64,000 bases of DNA, taken from JAEZHK01 sp040768845 (GTDB taxonomy: Bacteria; Bacillota; Clostridia; Christensenellales; Aristaeellaceae). The stretch is from the NCBI GenBank assembly GCA_040768845.1, contig JAXGME010000006.1, forward strand, positions 62,001-126,000. Direction: 5' to 3'. Below the pieces are notes generated by a model, which did no database searches, was not told the origin of the DNA, and saw only the letters and a list, made by a program, of their open reading frames with translations. Positions 33,527-42,327 of the stretch are shown here, in pieces (positions within the stretch are counted from its first letter, which is position 1; every line of letters starts with the position of its first letter). Both the position numbers and the translations under genes were made by a program.

Positions 33527-34234
33527 TCAGGGCAAAAGCCGTTTCGTGGTCATGCGCAGGTAGTTGTGGTTGGGACGGAAGCCCTCCGCATAGTCCACGC
33601 CGGATTGGAAGCCCCGCACGCGGGAGCAGGTGCGGGTGAACTCCAGAAAGTCGATGTGGTCGTGCTCCAGCATCCAGCGGATCTGGCTCTCGTGGCAGGA
33701 AAGCGCCTCCAGCTTGAGGTCAATGACGTCGGAGATGTCCACGTACTCGGTGGGGATAAAGCCGGTGCCCGCCACGGTGTCCATGTGGTAGATCGGGGTC
33801 ACGCCCGCGACCGCCTTGCCGGACGCCATGTCGTAGTGGGGAATGCTGGCGCCGAAGGAGGCGCGCAGCGTCGCCTGATAGGCCTGCATGTGGTCGTTCA
33901 TGTAGTCATGGTCGTTGTGGGTGATGATCAGATCCGGCTGCACGTCCCGGATCACCCCGGCCAGTTTCCGGACCAGTTCATCATTCTCGGCCGTGACATA
34001 GAGGTCGGGAATGTCGATGGCGTAGTGCGCGGCGCCGATCACCCTGGCCGCGTCGTCCGCCTCCTTCCAGCGGATCTCCCTGAGCTCTTCCGGCATGATC
34101 TGGACATGGCCCAGATTCCCGTTGGCGATGTGGCATACCGCGACCTCATGGCCCAGCTTCACGTACTTCGCCAGGGTGCCGTAGCACGCGATCTCCAAAT
34201 CATCCGGATGACATCCAATTCCCAATACCTTCAT
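33527..34234 (-). CDS. PIG-L/LmbE-family N-deacetylase
   Basis: A 235-residue zinc deacetylase. The zinc motif HPDD is at residues 9-12 (GIGCHPDDLEIACYGTL), and the second His cluster is THNDHDYMNDHMQ near residue 125. Family members remove acetyl groups from N-acetylglucosamine conjugates (GlcNAc-phosphatidylinositol, mycothiol and bacillithiol precursors, chitobiose). The start is the ATG at 34234; the long upstream in-frame stretch is antisense to nothing useful and has no ribosome site. Its neighbour, a NagB-like protein at 41307, makes an amino-sugar substrate attractive. Confidence 0.88.
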   Translation of the reverse strand: MKVLGIGCHPDDLEIACYGTLAKYVKLGHEVAVCHIANGNLGHVQIMPEELREIRWKEADDAARVIGAAHYAIDIPDLYVTAENDELVRKLAGVIRDVQPDLIITHNDHDYMNDHMQAYQATLRASFGASIPHYDMASGKAVAGVTPIYHMDTVAGTGFIPTEYVDISDVIDLKLEALSCHESQIRWMLEHDHIDFLEFTRTCSRVRGFQSGVDYAEGFRPNHNYLRMTTKRLLP

Positions 34235-34263
34235 GTCCCAAACGATCTCCTTCCTTGGTGTTG

Positions 34264-35607
34264 TCAGTAGACCACGCGGCCCACCATGTGCTGCAGGTTG
34301 ACCGGCAGGCGGTTGAGCACTTCCACTTCCGCGCCCATCTTGGCCAGCGTCTTTTCCACCAGCACGTAGTCCAGCCCCGGGATGACCACGTCGTTCCAAT
34401 GGTTGCCGATGCCGCGGATGGCCACGTCCAGCATGGTGACGATCTGGACGCCCAGCGGCTCGTCGCTCGCCAGCGTAATGGCGCCGTAAAACTCCTGGCA
34501 CTCGGTGTAGCCGCCGTTGTGGGTGCCGGTGTAGGGCTTCTGGCGCGTGAGGTCAATCTTTTTGCCCAGCCGCTGGCACACGGCCTCCTCGCGGTTTTTG
34601 AAGTAGCTCACCAGCGCCTGCTCCTGGAACCGGGCGGGCAGGTTTTCCCAGGCGACGCGGCGGTAGGCCTCGAGCCCCACGTGGTAGGCGCCCTCCACAA
34701 AGTCAATCCAGTACTTCTGATCCTCCGTGATCCGGGCCGGGTCCAGCGTGGCGACCACGGTGCAGCGCTCGCAGGCGGTCAGCCCGTCGCACTTGGGCGC
34801 GACGCCCAGGTGCACGTAGTCGCCCTCCTGAATGACCCGGTTGAGCGCCTTGCCGATCAGCGTGCGGTTGGCCTCGCCGCTGGTCACCATCACGTCAAAG
34901 CCAAAGCCCTCGGACCCCAGCGCCTGGCCGATCAGGTAGCCCCACTGGGACACCTGCGTTTCCAGCATGCCGGGTTCCAGCACCGCCAGCATGCCCTCGA
35001 TCATCGCGTCGGCGATCCAGGCGGCCTGCCGGGTGAGCTCGATCTCCCGGTCGGACTTTTCGTACTTGGCCTTGAAGTAGACCTCCTGGCAGTCCACCAC
35101 GTTCTCCTCGCCCACCAGGCCGCAGAAGTACTCGTACACGCTGACGGGCAGCACCTCCCGCGGGGTGAGAAGGCCGATGGTTTTGGGCATGCGCCCCACC
35201 GCCTGGACGAGCACATCCTCCACGCGCTCGGCGTCGATGGGGTACTCCTCGTCGGCCAGCTTGAGCATCTCCACCTTGTGGATGGCCGCGCCGGAGCGGT
35301 AGCCCAGCTGCTCCGCCACATAGCCGCCCTCGAGCCCCGCCAGAATGTGGAAGCCCCCGGGCCCCAAAATGCCGGCGATGGGTTCGATGGAAAGGTTGGT
35401 GCAGCCCCCCAGGTAGGGCACATCGCCGCAGTAGTGTTCGTCGGAATAGACGATGCCGCAGTCCGCGCCCAGCTTCGCGAGGCCGTCCATCACGGTCTTC
35501 TGCCGGGCGAGAAATTCCGCCTTCTCGACGCGCAGCGCCTTGTCCATCTTGGGCGCGCGGGCGAGGATTGTGTCCACCTTGGCCGCCTTGGTCATAAAGG
35601 ATTCCAT
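34264..35607 (-). CDS. Second M24-family protein, divergent, metal ligands missing
   Basis: A 447-residue protein with creatinase/aminopeptidase-P architecture. At the ligand positions it has HLG in GDYVHLGVAPKC instead of an Asp motif, no second Asp (TACERC), His retained in GTHNGGY, Asp for the first Glu (VTMLDVAI) and Asn for the last (HWNDVV). It is more divergent than the one at 28737, and the two are not close copies. A metal-free creatinase-like role or a non-catalytic role is possible. The second ATG at 35607 is preferred over 35613 because of its spacing from GGAGGG. Confidence 0.72.
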   Translation of the reverse strand: MESFMTKAAKVDTILARAPKMDKALRVEKAEFLARQKTVMDGLAKLGADCGIVYSDEHYCGDVPYLGGCTNLSIEPIAGILGPGGFHILAGLEGGYVAEQLGYRSGAAIHKVEMLKLADEEYPIDAERVEDVLVQAVGRMPKTIGLLTPREVLPVSVYEYFCGLVGEENVVDCQEVYFKAKYEKSDREIELTRQAAWIADAMIEGMLAVLEPGMLETQVSQWGYLIGQALGSEGFGFDVMVTSGEANRTLIGKALNRVIQEGDYVHLGVAPKCDGLTACERCTVVATLDPARITEDQKYWIDFVEGAYHVGLEAYRRVAWENLPARFQEQALVSYFKNREEAVCQRLGKKIDLTRQKPYTGTHNGGYTECQEFYGAITLASDEPLGVQIVTMLDVAIRGIGNHWNDVVIPGLDYVLVEKTLAKMGAEVEVLNRLPVNLQHMVGRVVY

Positions 35608-35629
35608 GTGCATCCCTCCGTTGCGTGTG

Positions 35630-36643
35630 TTAGCCCAGGGCGGCGCCGGTCATCGCCAGGTAGTTCTCGTCCGGCACATAGGCGGGGATCGAGTTTCCGG
35701 AACCCAGCGCGTAGCCCCTGCTTCCCGTGAGTGATAAGAGATTCTCCGCCCGGGCCCGGATTTCCTCCGGGGTTTTCCGGCAAAGATAGTCCACGTCGAT
35801 GCCGCCCAGCACCGCGATGCGCCCGGCGTACTCGCGGTACGCCTCCTCCACCGGCACGATCTTGTCCTCGTAGGAGTGGCGCGCGTCAAAGCCCATGCCG
35901 ACGATGTCCTCGAGAATCTCCCGGTACGCGCCGCAGGAATGGAGAATGGCGTACTGCCCGCCGGCGTGGGCCAGGCGGCAGCATTCTTTGTACCAGGGGA
36001 ATACGTACGTCCTCAGCTGCGCGGGCGCGATCAGCGTCTGCGAATGGAAGCCCCAGTCGTCGTTGCACAGAATCGCCCGCACGCCCTTCAGCGTCAGCGC
36101 TTTTTTATAGAAAGAAAGAATGATGTCCCCGATGCGCGCGAAGATATCCCCTATGAGTTCTTCATCATCGTAGAACATCAAACACAGGTTGTCATATCCG
36201 ATGAGGGCGGTGGCCGTTTCCAGAATGCCGTCGGGCGCGGCCATCACGATGCCCATGCCGCCGGGCAATTCCTCCGCCAGGCGGTCCACGTAGGAAAAGT
36301 CCATGCCGGCGAGATCCGGCCACGGGTAGCGGTCAAAGGACGCGCGGTCCGCGATCACCGCCGGGTGATTGAGCGAGCGCGACGAGAGCAGTTCGTCCGG
36401 CTGGGACGAGGGAAAGACCCAGGGGCAGGAGAGCGTCACGTAATCGTAGCCCGCGGCCATGAAGGCTCTGGCCAGCCGCGCGGAGGCGGCGTAGTGGCCG
36501 GAGGCGGCGCGCTCCTCGATGCCGCTGAAGCGGGTGTAGAGCCGCTCGTTCAGAAAGTACTCGAACAGCGTGGGGCGGCCGGGCGCGCGGCGCTCCAGCA
36601 CCGCCGCCAGATTGGAAAAGTCGGGCCGACGCTTTTTGTCCAT
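35630..36643 (-). CDS. UroD/MtaA-family protein in a catabolic cluster
   Basis: A 337-residue protein of the uroporphyrinogen decarboxylase/methylcobamide:CoM methyltransferase superfamily. The motif ILHSCGAYREIL near residue 235 carries the His-X-Cys seen as zinc ligands in MtaA-type methyltransferases. The C-terminal GSGNSIPAYVPDENY matches the superfamily but lacks the third Cys. True UroD arginines for porphyrin carboxylates are not evident. Homologues are frequent beside sugar importers and have no settled function. The start at 36643 fits GAGGTGA better than 36649. Confidence 0.72.
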   Translation of the reverse strand: MDKKRRPDFSNLAAVLERRAPGRPTLFEYFLNERLYTRFSGIEERAASGHYAASARLARAFMAAGYDYVTLSCPWVFPSSQPDELLSSRSLNHPAVIADRASFDRYPWPDLAGMDFSYVDRLAEELPGGMGIVMAAPDGILETATALIGYDNLCLMFYDDEELIGDIFARIGDIILSFYKKALTLKGVRAILCNDDWGFHSQTLIAPAQLRTYVFPWYKECCRLAHAGGQYAILHSCGAYREILEDIVGMGFDARHSYEDKIVPVEEAYREYAGRIAVLGGIDVDYLCRKTPEEIRARAENLLSLTGSRGYALGSGNSIPAYVPDENYLAMTGAALG

Positions 36644-36691
36644 GCACATTCACCTCGCGGATGAATTCAAACAAAGAAGTGTTTTCCGGGC

Positions 36692-37696
36692 TCAGCCGCA
36701 GAGCATGACCGTCTTGATCGCGCCCGCGTCCCGGCCGTAGAGCGCCTCGAGCCGCCCGGCCTCGTGAAGCGCCAGCCGGTGGGTGATGATGGCCGCGACG
36801 TCGATCCTGCCCTGCCCGATCAGCCGGAGCGACAGCGGAAAGTTGACCGCCGGCTCCGCGAGGGAGGTGATCAGCGATTTCTTGTTCATGACCATGTGGT
36901 TGACATCAATGCTGGAAAGGGCGCCCCCGGAAAGGGTAATGCCTGCCACCAGCGCGCTCGCGCCGTACCGCACGCGCGCCAGCGCGTCGGCCGCCAGGGC
37001 GGGCGACGCGGCCACCAGGGCGGCGTCGTAGATCCCTTCGCCGGGCATCGGACCGCCGCCTTGGGTGTAGAAGATCCCGTCCGCGCCCAGCGCACGGGCC
37101 GCCTCGGCCGCGCGTGCGTTGCGCAGGCTCGACGGGTCCCGGGCCACCATGTCCACCCGCGCCGCGCCGCGCACCTTGGCGTAGGCGGCGCTGAGAAGGC
37201 CAATGGCCCCCATGCCGTAGATCAAAAGCGAGCCCATGGGCGGCAGGTTCAGCTTTTCCACACAGCTGATCGCCACGGCCAGCGGCTCCGTCATGGACGC
37301 GGTCACCCAATCGATGCCCTCAAAGCGGTTCAGCATGTTTTCGTGGACGACCATCTGGTCCGCCATGCCGCCCTGCCCGTCCAGCCGGTAGGGGTTGCGG
37401 CACAGGTCGTAGCGGCCGGTTTTGCAGGCCTCGCAGGCGCCGCACATGGTCACATCCTCAACGATCACCCGGTCGCCCGGACGGACGCGGGTGACCTCCG
37501 GGCCGACCTCCGCCACCTCGGCGGCGATCTCGTGGCCCAGCGCGATCCAGTCGGCGCTGTCCCGGAGAAAGTGCAGGTCCGTGCCGCACACGCCGCAGGC
37601 GTGAACGCGCACGCGCACCCTATGACCGGAAACCGGGCGGTCCGGCACGTCCTGGAGCCGGGTATCGAAAAAGGCTTTGCCGATCAGGCTCTTCAT
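36692..37696 (-). CDS. Zinc-dependent alcohol/polyol dehydrogenase (MDR family)
   Basis: A 334-residue medium-chain dehydrogenase of the sorbitol/threonine dehydrogenase type. Catalytic zinc ligands: Cys37 in CGVCGTD and His55-Glu56 in GHE. The structural zinc loop CGACEACKTGRYDLC spans about 89-103. The nucleotide-binding glycine motif is YGMGAIG near 178. It would oxidise a sugar or polyol hydroxyl with NAD(P). ATG after GCGGAGGAAG. Confidence 0.88.
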   Translation of the reverse strand: MKSLIGKAFFDTRLQDVPDRPVSGHRVRVRVHACGVCGTDLHFLRDSADWIALGHEIAAEVAEVGPEVTRVRPGDRVIVEDVTMCGACEACKTGRYDLCRNPYRLDGQGGMADQMVVHENMLNRFEGIDWVTASMTEPLAVAISCVEKLNLPPMGSLLIYGMGAIGLLSAAYAKVRGAARVDMVARDPSSLRNARAAEAARALGADGIFYTQGGGPMPGEGIYDAALVAASPALAADALARVRYGASALVAGITLSGGALSSIDVNHMVMNKKSLITSLAEPAVNFPLSLRLIGQGRIDVAAIITHRLALHEAGRLEALYGRDAGAIKTVMLCG

Positions 37697-37724
37697 GGCG
37701 CTTCCTCCGCCCTAAGATAATGAA

Positions 37725-37758
37725 CCGGCCGCCCCCGTCCCAGGGCGGGAGCGACCGG
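37725..37758 (-). other. Intercistronic GC hairpin after binding-protein gene 2
   Basis: CCGCCC (37729-37734) pairs with GGGCGG (37743-37748), with outer CCGG / CCGG pairing around mismatches. It sits ten bases after the stop of the binding-protein gene at 37768. No T-run. Confidence 0.45.
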
Positions 37759-37767
37759 CGCGGCGCG

Positions 37768-38745
37768 TTAGCCCTGGGAAATGACATCCTTCCAGTTGTC
37801 GATGGTGGCAACCTGCACGCCCGTGTTGATGAAGGGGCCGCCGATGGCCTCGTCGTAGGGCGCGTCGATGGTTTCGCCCTTGATCAGCTTGTAGAGATTC
37901 ATGACGGACTGATAGCCCATCTCGTAGAAGCTCTGGCCCACCGCGACATCCAGAACGCCCATTTCGAAGAAGGCGGGGGTGGTTTCGGCAAAGATGTCCA
38001 CGGTCACGATCTTGCGGGCCGGGTCCGCCAGCTTCCAGGCGTTGGTCTCCGGCATGGCGCTGGGCGACACGGTGTAGGGCCAGCCGCCGGCCATGAACCA
38101 GGCGTTGATGTTGTCGCCCTCGGCGCGGGTGTAGGCCTCCACGCCCTCGATGGCCTGGTCCACGTTGTCGTCGCAGGCGTAGGAGTAGACCACTTCGATG
38201 TTGGTGCCCGCGATGGCATCGGCAAAGCCCTGCTTGCGGGCCTCGATGTCGTTGGCGCCGGGGATGCCCTCCAGCTGCGCCACGCGCACCTTTTCAAGCC
38301 CGGAATCCTTGAACAGGTCAATGATATACTCGCCGCAGGTGTAGCCGGCCTTGTAGTTTTCGGTGCCGGCGTAGAACAGGCGATCAGAGTTGGGGGAGTC
38401 CACATCGTAGCAGGACACCTTGATGCCCGCGGCGATGGCGCGGTCGATGACGTCTTTGAGGGCGTCGCCGGTGGTGCAGGAGATGGCGATGCCGTCCACG
38501 CCCAGATCGATCAGGTTGTTCATGATCTCGTTCTGGAGTTCGGCCTCGGCACGCAGCGGGGACTGCCACTGGGTGGTAATGCCCAGCTCCTCGCCGGCGG
38601 CCTTGATGCCCTTTTCGGCATCGAGGAATACCACGTTGCCAAGCTGTTGGCCGATGCCTACGATCGTGATGTCCTCGTCGGCCAGGGCGGGAAGCACGGT
38701 CAGTGCAAGTAGCAGCGCGAGCAGAATGGATAGGGTCCTCCTCAT
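37768..38745 (-). CDS. Ribose-type (RbsB-like) solute-binding protein 2
   Basis: A 325-residue binding protein with a 22-residue signal peptide (MRRTLSILLALLLALTVLPALA) and no lipobox. Sugar-binder features include QNEIMNNLIDLGVDGIAISCTTGDALKDVI and VSCYDVDSPNSDR. AAGGAGG precedes the ATG. It heads the second complete importer with the permease and ATPase genes at 38799 and 39779, and is only distantly similar to binding protein 1. Ligand unknown. Confidence 0.9.
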   Translation of the reverse strand: MRRTLSILLALLLALTVLPALADEDITIVGIGQQLGNVVFLDAEKGIKAAGEELGITTQWQSPLRAEAELQNEIMNNLIDLGVDGIAISCTTGDALKDVIDRAIAAGIKVSCYDVDSPNSDRLFYAGTENYKAGYTCGEYIIDLFKDSGLEKVRVAQLEGIPGANDIEARKQGFADAIAGTNIEVVYSYACDDNVDQAIEGVEAYTRAEGDNINAWFMAGGWPYTVSPSAMPETNAWKLADPARKIVTVDIFAETTPAFFEMGVLDVAVGQSFYEMGYQSVMNLYKLIKGETIDAPYDEAIGGPFINTGVQVATIDNWKDVISQG

Positions 38746-38798
38746 GGTTGCATCCTCCTTATCTTCTCCTCCGGCCTTGACCGGAAGGGGTTTCGGGG

Positions 38799-39761
38799 TC
38801 ACTTCCTCCCTTTGCGCAGCTGATCGATGGTGACGGCCAGGATGATCACGCAGCCGATGATCAGCGTCTGCCAGTAGGAATCGACGGAGAGCAGCACCAG
38901 CGCGTTTCGCAGTACGCCGATGATCGCCGCGCCGATGATGGTGCCGGTGACGGTGCCCTCGCCGCCGGAGAGCGACGCGCCGCCGATGACCACCGCCGCG
39001 ATGGCGTCCATCTCAAAGCCGATGCCGGCGGTGGGCTGCCCCACGCCCAGCTTAGAGGCGGTGATGATGCCCGCCACGCCGGCCAGCGCCGCGCCCAGCG
39101 TGTACACCAGCACCTTCAGCCGCCGCGTGTTGATGCCCGAAATGCGGGTGGCCTCCTCGTTGCCGCCCAGCGCGAAGATCCTGCGGCCGGTGGTGGTCAT
39201 GTTGAGAAACACCGCGAACACCGCCGCCATCAGCACCATGATCCAGATCGGCACCGGGATGCCCAGAATGTAGCCCTGGCCCAGCACGGTGAACTCCGTC
39301 GGCAGGCCGGTCACGGGATACCCCTGGGTGAGAATGTAGCAGACGCCGCGGGCAATCTGCATGGTGCCCATGGTGGCGATAAAGGGCGGCAGCTTGAGGT
39401 ACACCACCATCAGGCCGTTGACCAGGCCCACCACGGCGCCCATCAGGACGCCCCCGGCGATGCCCAGCGGCAGCGGCGCGCCGGACACCACCATCATGGC
39501 CGCGATCACGCCCGCCAGGCCGTAGGCCGAGCCGATGGAAAGGTCGATGCCGCCGGTGATGATGATCATGCTGACGCCGATGCCGGCGACGGCAATGGCG
39601 GAAAACGAGCGCGCGGTGGAGAGGATGTTGGTGATCTTGATGAACGCGGGCGACACGGCCGCCATGATCGCGCACATCACCACCAGAATCAGAAAAATCG
39701 AGACCGTCGAGGACTGCTTGACCAGCTTTTTGCCCGGATTAAGACTCGCCTTTTGCGTCAT
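38799..39761 (-). CDS. Ribose-type (RbsC-like) ABC importer permease 2
   Basis: A 320-residue permease. The family signature IITGGIDLSIGSAYGLAGV lies near residue 70 and AAVVIGGASLSGGEGT near 240. About nine helices. It is encoded between binding protein 2 and ATPase 2, with short gaps. Confidence 0.94.
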   Translation of the reverse strand: MTQKASLNPGKKLVKQSSTVSIFLILVVMCAIMAAVSPAFIKITNILSTARSFSAIAVAGIGVSMIIITGGIDLSIGSAYGLAGVIAAMMVVSGAPLPLGIAGGVLMGAVVGLVNGLMVVYLKLPPFIATMGTMQIARGVCYILTQGYPVTGLPTEFTVLGQGYILGIPVPIWIMVLMAAVFAVFLNMTTTGRRIFALGGNEEATRISGINTRRLKVLVYTLGAALAGVAGIITASKLGVGQPTAGIGFEMDAIAAVVIGGASLSGGEGTVTGTIIGAAIIGVLRNALVLLSVDSYWQTLIIGCVIILAVTIDQLRKGRK

Positions 39762-39778
39762 GTCCTTCCACCCTCCCG

Positions 39779-41272
39779 TTAGGATACCGCCATCTTCATG
39801 ATGGCTGTCTGACTCGCGTCCCCGCGGTCGAGCACGCCCTTGATCCTGCCCTCATGCATCACGACGATGCGGTCGCTCATGCCCAGGATCTCGGGCAGTT
39901 CCGAAGAGATCATAATGATGGCGACACCCTGCCCCGCCAGTTCGCTCATCAGCGCGTGGATTTCCTTCTTCGCGCCCACGTCGATGCCGCGGGTGGGCTC
40001 GTCCAGAATCAGAATCTTGGGGTTCGTCGCCATCCATTTGGCGATGACCACCTTTTGCTGGTTGCCGCCCGACAGGTTGACCACCCGCTGCTCGCGGGAA
40101 GGGGTCTTGACGCGCAGCGATTCAATGTACCGGTCCGTCAGGCGGTCCTCCGAGCCGCGGTCGATCAGCCAGCCCCGGGCCACCTTTTTCAGCGCCGCCA
40201 GCGTCACGTTGCGCTTGACGGACATGCCCAGCACCAGGCCCTGCTCCTTGCGGTCCTCCGGCACAAAGCCGATGCCGCACCGAAGCGCGTCCACCGTGGA
40301 GCGGATGGCCACCCTGCGGCCGTCCACAAGGATCTCGCCCGCCTCCCGCGGGTCAATGCCCACGAGCGCCCGCATGACCTCGCTGCGCCCCGCGCCCACC
40401 AGGCCCGCAAACCCCAGGATCTCGCCGGAATGCACGGAAAAGGAGATGTCCGACAGGAAGTTCCGGGTGGAAAGGTTCTTGACTTCCAGCGCCACGGGGC
40501 CGATGGGCACGGTCTCCTTCACGAAGAGGTTCCTGACCTCCCGGCCCACCATGGCGGCGATCACATCCTGCTCGGTGACCTGGCCGGTGGCCATCTTTTC
40601 CATCATTTCCCCGTCGCGCATGACGGCGATCTCATCGGAGATCTCGAAGATTTCGTTCATTCTGTGGGAGATGAATACGATCGCCACGCCCCTGTCCCGC
40701 AGCTTGCGGATGATGCCCAGAAGCGTGTCCGTCTCGCGGTCGGTCAGCGAGGAGGTGGGCTCGTCCATGATGATGATGCGCGCGTTGAAGGAGAGCGCCT
40801 TGGCCACCTCGATCATCTGCTTTTGGGCGGTGGACAGCCTTTGCACCCGGGTGTCCGGGTCAATGGCAAGGCCCACTTCTTCGAGCAGCCTGCGCGCCTC
40901 GGCGCGCTGGGCGCGCTTGTCCACAAACCCGGCGCGGGTTTTCGGCTCGCGGCCCACAAAGATGTTTTCAGCCACGGACATATTGTTGAGAAGGTTGAAT
41001 TCCTGATAGATAATGGAGATGCCCAGGTGCTGAGAGGCGAGGGGGCTTTCGACCTCGACGGGCTTGCCGTCCAGGAAGATCTGCCCCTCGTCCATCCGGT
41101 ACACACCGGAGAGGACCTTCATCAGCGTGGACTTTCCCGCGCCGTTCTCCCCCACCAGCGCGAGCACGGTGCCCGCGCGGATGGCGAGATCGACTTTGTT
41201 GAGCGCCAGTACGCCCGGGAACGCCTTGGTGATGCCTCTCATTTCCAAAAGGGCGGGACGCTGTTCACTCAC
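39779..41272 (-). CDS. Ribose-type (RbsA-like) ABC importer ATPase 2
   Basis: A 497-residue tandem ATPase: first half Walker A GENGAGKST and Walker B IIIMDEPTSSLTD, second half GLVGAGRSE, NLSGGNQQK and LILDEPTRGID. GTG start at 41272 after AAAGGATGAG. It lies between the permease and the NagB-like gene in the same operon. Confidence 0.94.
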   Translation of the reverse strand: MSEQRPALLEMRGITKAFPGVLALNKVDLAIRAGTVLALVGENGAGKSTLMKVLSGVYRMDEGQIFLDGKPVEVESPLASQHLGISIIYQEFNLLNNMSVAENIFVGREPKTRAGFVDKRAQRAEARRLLEEVGLAIDPDTRVQRLSTAQKQMIEVAKALSFNARIIIMDEPTSSLTDRETDTLLGIIRKLRDRGVAIVFISHRMNEIFEISDEIAVMRDGEMMEKMATGQVTEQDVIAAMVGREVRNLFVKETVPIGPVALEVKNLSTRNFLSDISFSVHSGEILGFAGLVGAGRSEVMRALVGIDPREAGEILVDGRRVAIRSTVDALRCGIGFVPEDRKEQGLVLGMSVKRNVTLAALKKVARGWLIDRGSEDRLTDRYIESLRVKTPSREQRVVNLSGGNQQKVVIAKWMATNPKILILDEPTRGIDVGAKKEIHALMSELAGQGVAIIMISSELPEILGMSDRIVVMHEGRIKGVLDRGDASQTAIMKMAVS

Positions 41273-41306
41273 GGACGCCTCATCCTTTCCACAGGCGGTT
41301 GAAATG

Positions 41307-42257
41307 TCAGTTGGTGTCGGCGCAGAGGGGGCCGGCCAGCGCCCGGAGGAAGAAGAGCTTTCCGGGCAGCGTGGGGATGTAGCTGGAGGTCACGAAGCGG
41401 GTCGGGCCGTAGCGCAGCGTCATCCAGAAGCTCATGCCCTGCCACTGCATGCCGCGGTCAAATACGCCGTCGGCGCCGCCGATGGCGTAATCCGATGAAA
41501 ACAGAAGCGCCGGGCCCACGGTGTTGGCGTAACACGGGATCAGCGGCCACGCGCTGCGGAAGCTGGTGATGGCGTTCTGTTCGATGGTGAAGGGGTGCAG
41601 CCGCGCGCCCAGGCGGTGGGTGGCCTTTTTCCATTCCTCGTCGGAGGCGTACTCCAGCGCGAAGTGGGGTTCCCAGAACGCGATGTGGCACATGCGGCCG
41701 ATGCCGTAGACCAATACCTGCCGGGCGCCCTCGGCCTTGAGCGCGGCGATCTTGCCGGCGTAGGTGGGCAGGTTGTCCTTTGTGGCGAAGTTGCGCTGGC
41801 TCTCCGGCACCGTCAGCGCGCCCAGGGGCTTGAAAAACGCCTCGATCATCGCGTTCTGGAACGCGGCCGGGTCCTGCGCCGGCAGCGTGCTGCCGGTTTC
41901 GTCGCTCCATTCATCCATATTAAAGGTATGTACGTGGGCGCAATCGACATTCCATTCCCGAAGGAAATATACCGTCCACTTATACATGCCCATCGGCCCC
42001 ACCGGGAGGATCATGATGAGCTTGCGCCCCGCCTCCTTCGTCAGCCGGATCTGCATCGCCATCTCGTGGCCCATATACGCGCCAAACGCCTCCGCGCTTT
42101 CGCACACGACGGGCTTAAAACCCTCGTTCCAGAAGGGCTGCGCCTCGGCATAGCGCTCCGGCGGATTGGAGACGCAGGACTTGATGCGCTCGATGTCCCA
42201 TCCCTTCGGGAACACCTCTTCAAAATAGGAGCCCCTGAGCGTGGATACCATGTCCAT
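41307..42257 (-). CDS. NagB-like sugar-phosphate isomerase/deaminase family protein
   Basis: A 316-residue glucosamine-6-phosphate isomerase-fold protein, longer than NagB (about 265). The active-site Asp is kept (FNMDEW, Asp115), as are the His and Glu of the second motif (CHIAFWEP, His191 and Glu196). The Asp that precedes the His in NagB is replaced: GIGRMCHIAF instead of GIGPDGHIAF. The chemistry may therefore differ from glucosamine-6-phosphate deamination. It is the first gene of the catabolic cluster, read from a consensus promoter at 42328-42356. The ATG at 42257 follows a GGGGGG site. Confidence 0.78.
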   Translation of the reverse strand: MDMVSTLRGSYFEEVFPKGWDIERIKSCVSNPPERYAEAQPFWNEGFKPVVCESAEAFGAYMGHEMAMQIRLTKEAGRKLIMILPVGPMGMYKWTVYFLREWNVDCAHVHTFNMDEWSDETGSTLPAQDPAAFQNAMIEAFFKPLGALTVPESQRNFATKDNLPTYAGKIAALKAEGARQVLVYGIGRMCHIAFWEPHFALEYASDEEWKKATHRLGARLHPFTIEQNAITSFRSAWPLIPCYANTVGPALLFSSDYAIGGADGVFDRGMQWQGMSFWMTLRYGPTRFVTSSYIPTLPGKLFFLRALAGPLCADTN

Positions 42258-42327
42258 AATCGATCCCCCCACATCGCATTTTCGGGAATTGTGCATATTA
42301 ATACGACCGTCGAACGAATACGGGTAT

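Noticed and set aside
34235..34501. Extended PIG-L deacetylase start
   Set aside because: The upstream frame is antisense to the M24-like gene, low in conserved sequence and without a ribosome site; HPDD begins normally at residue 9 from 34234.
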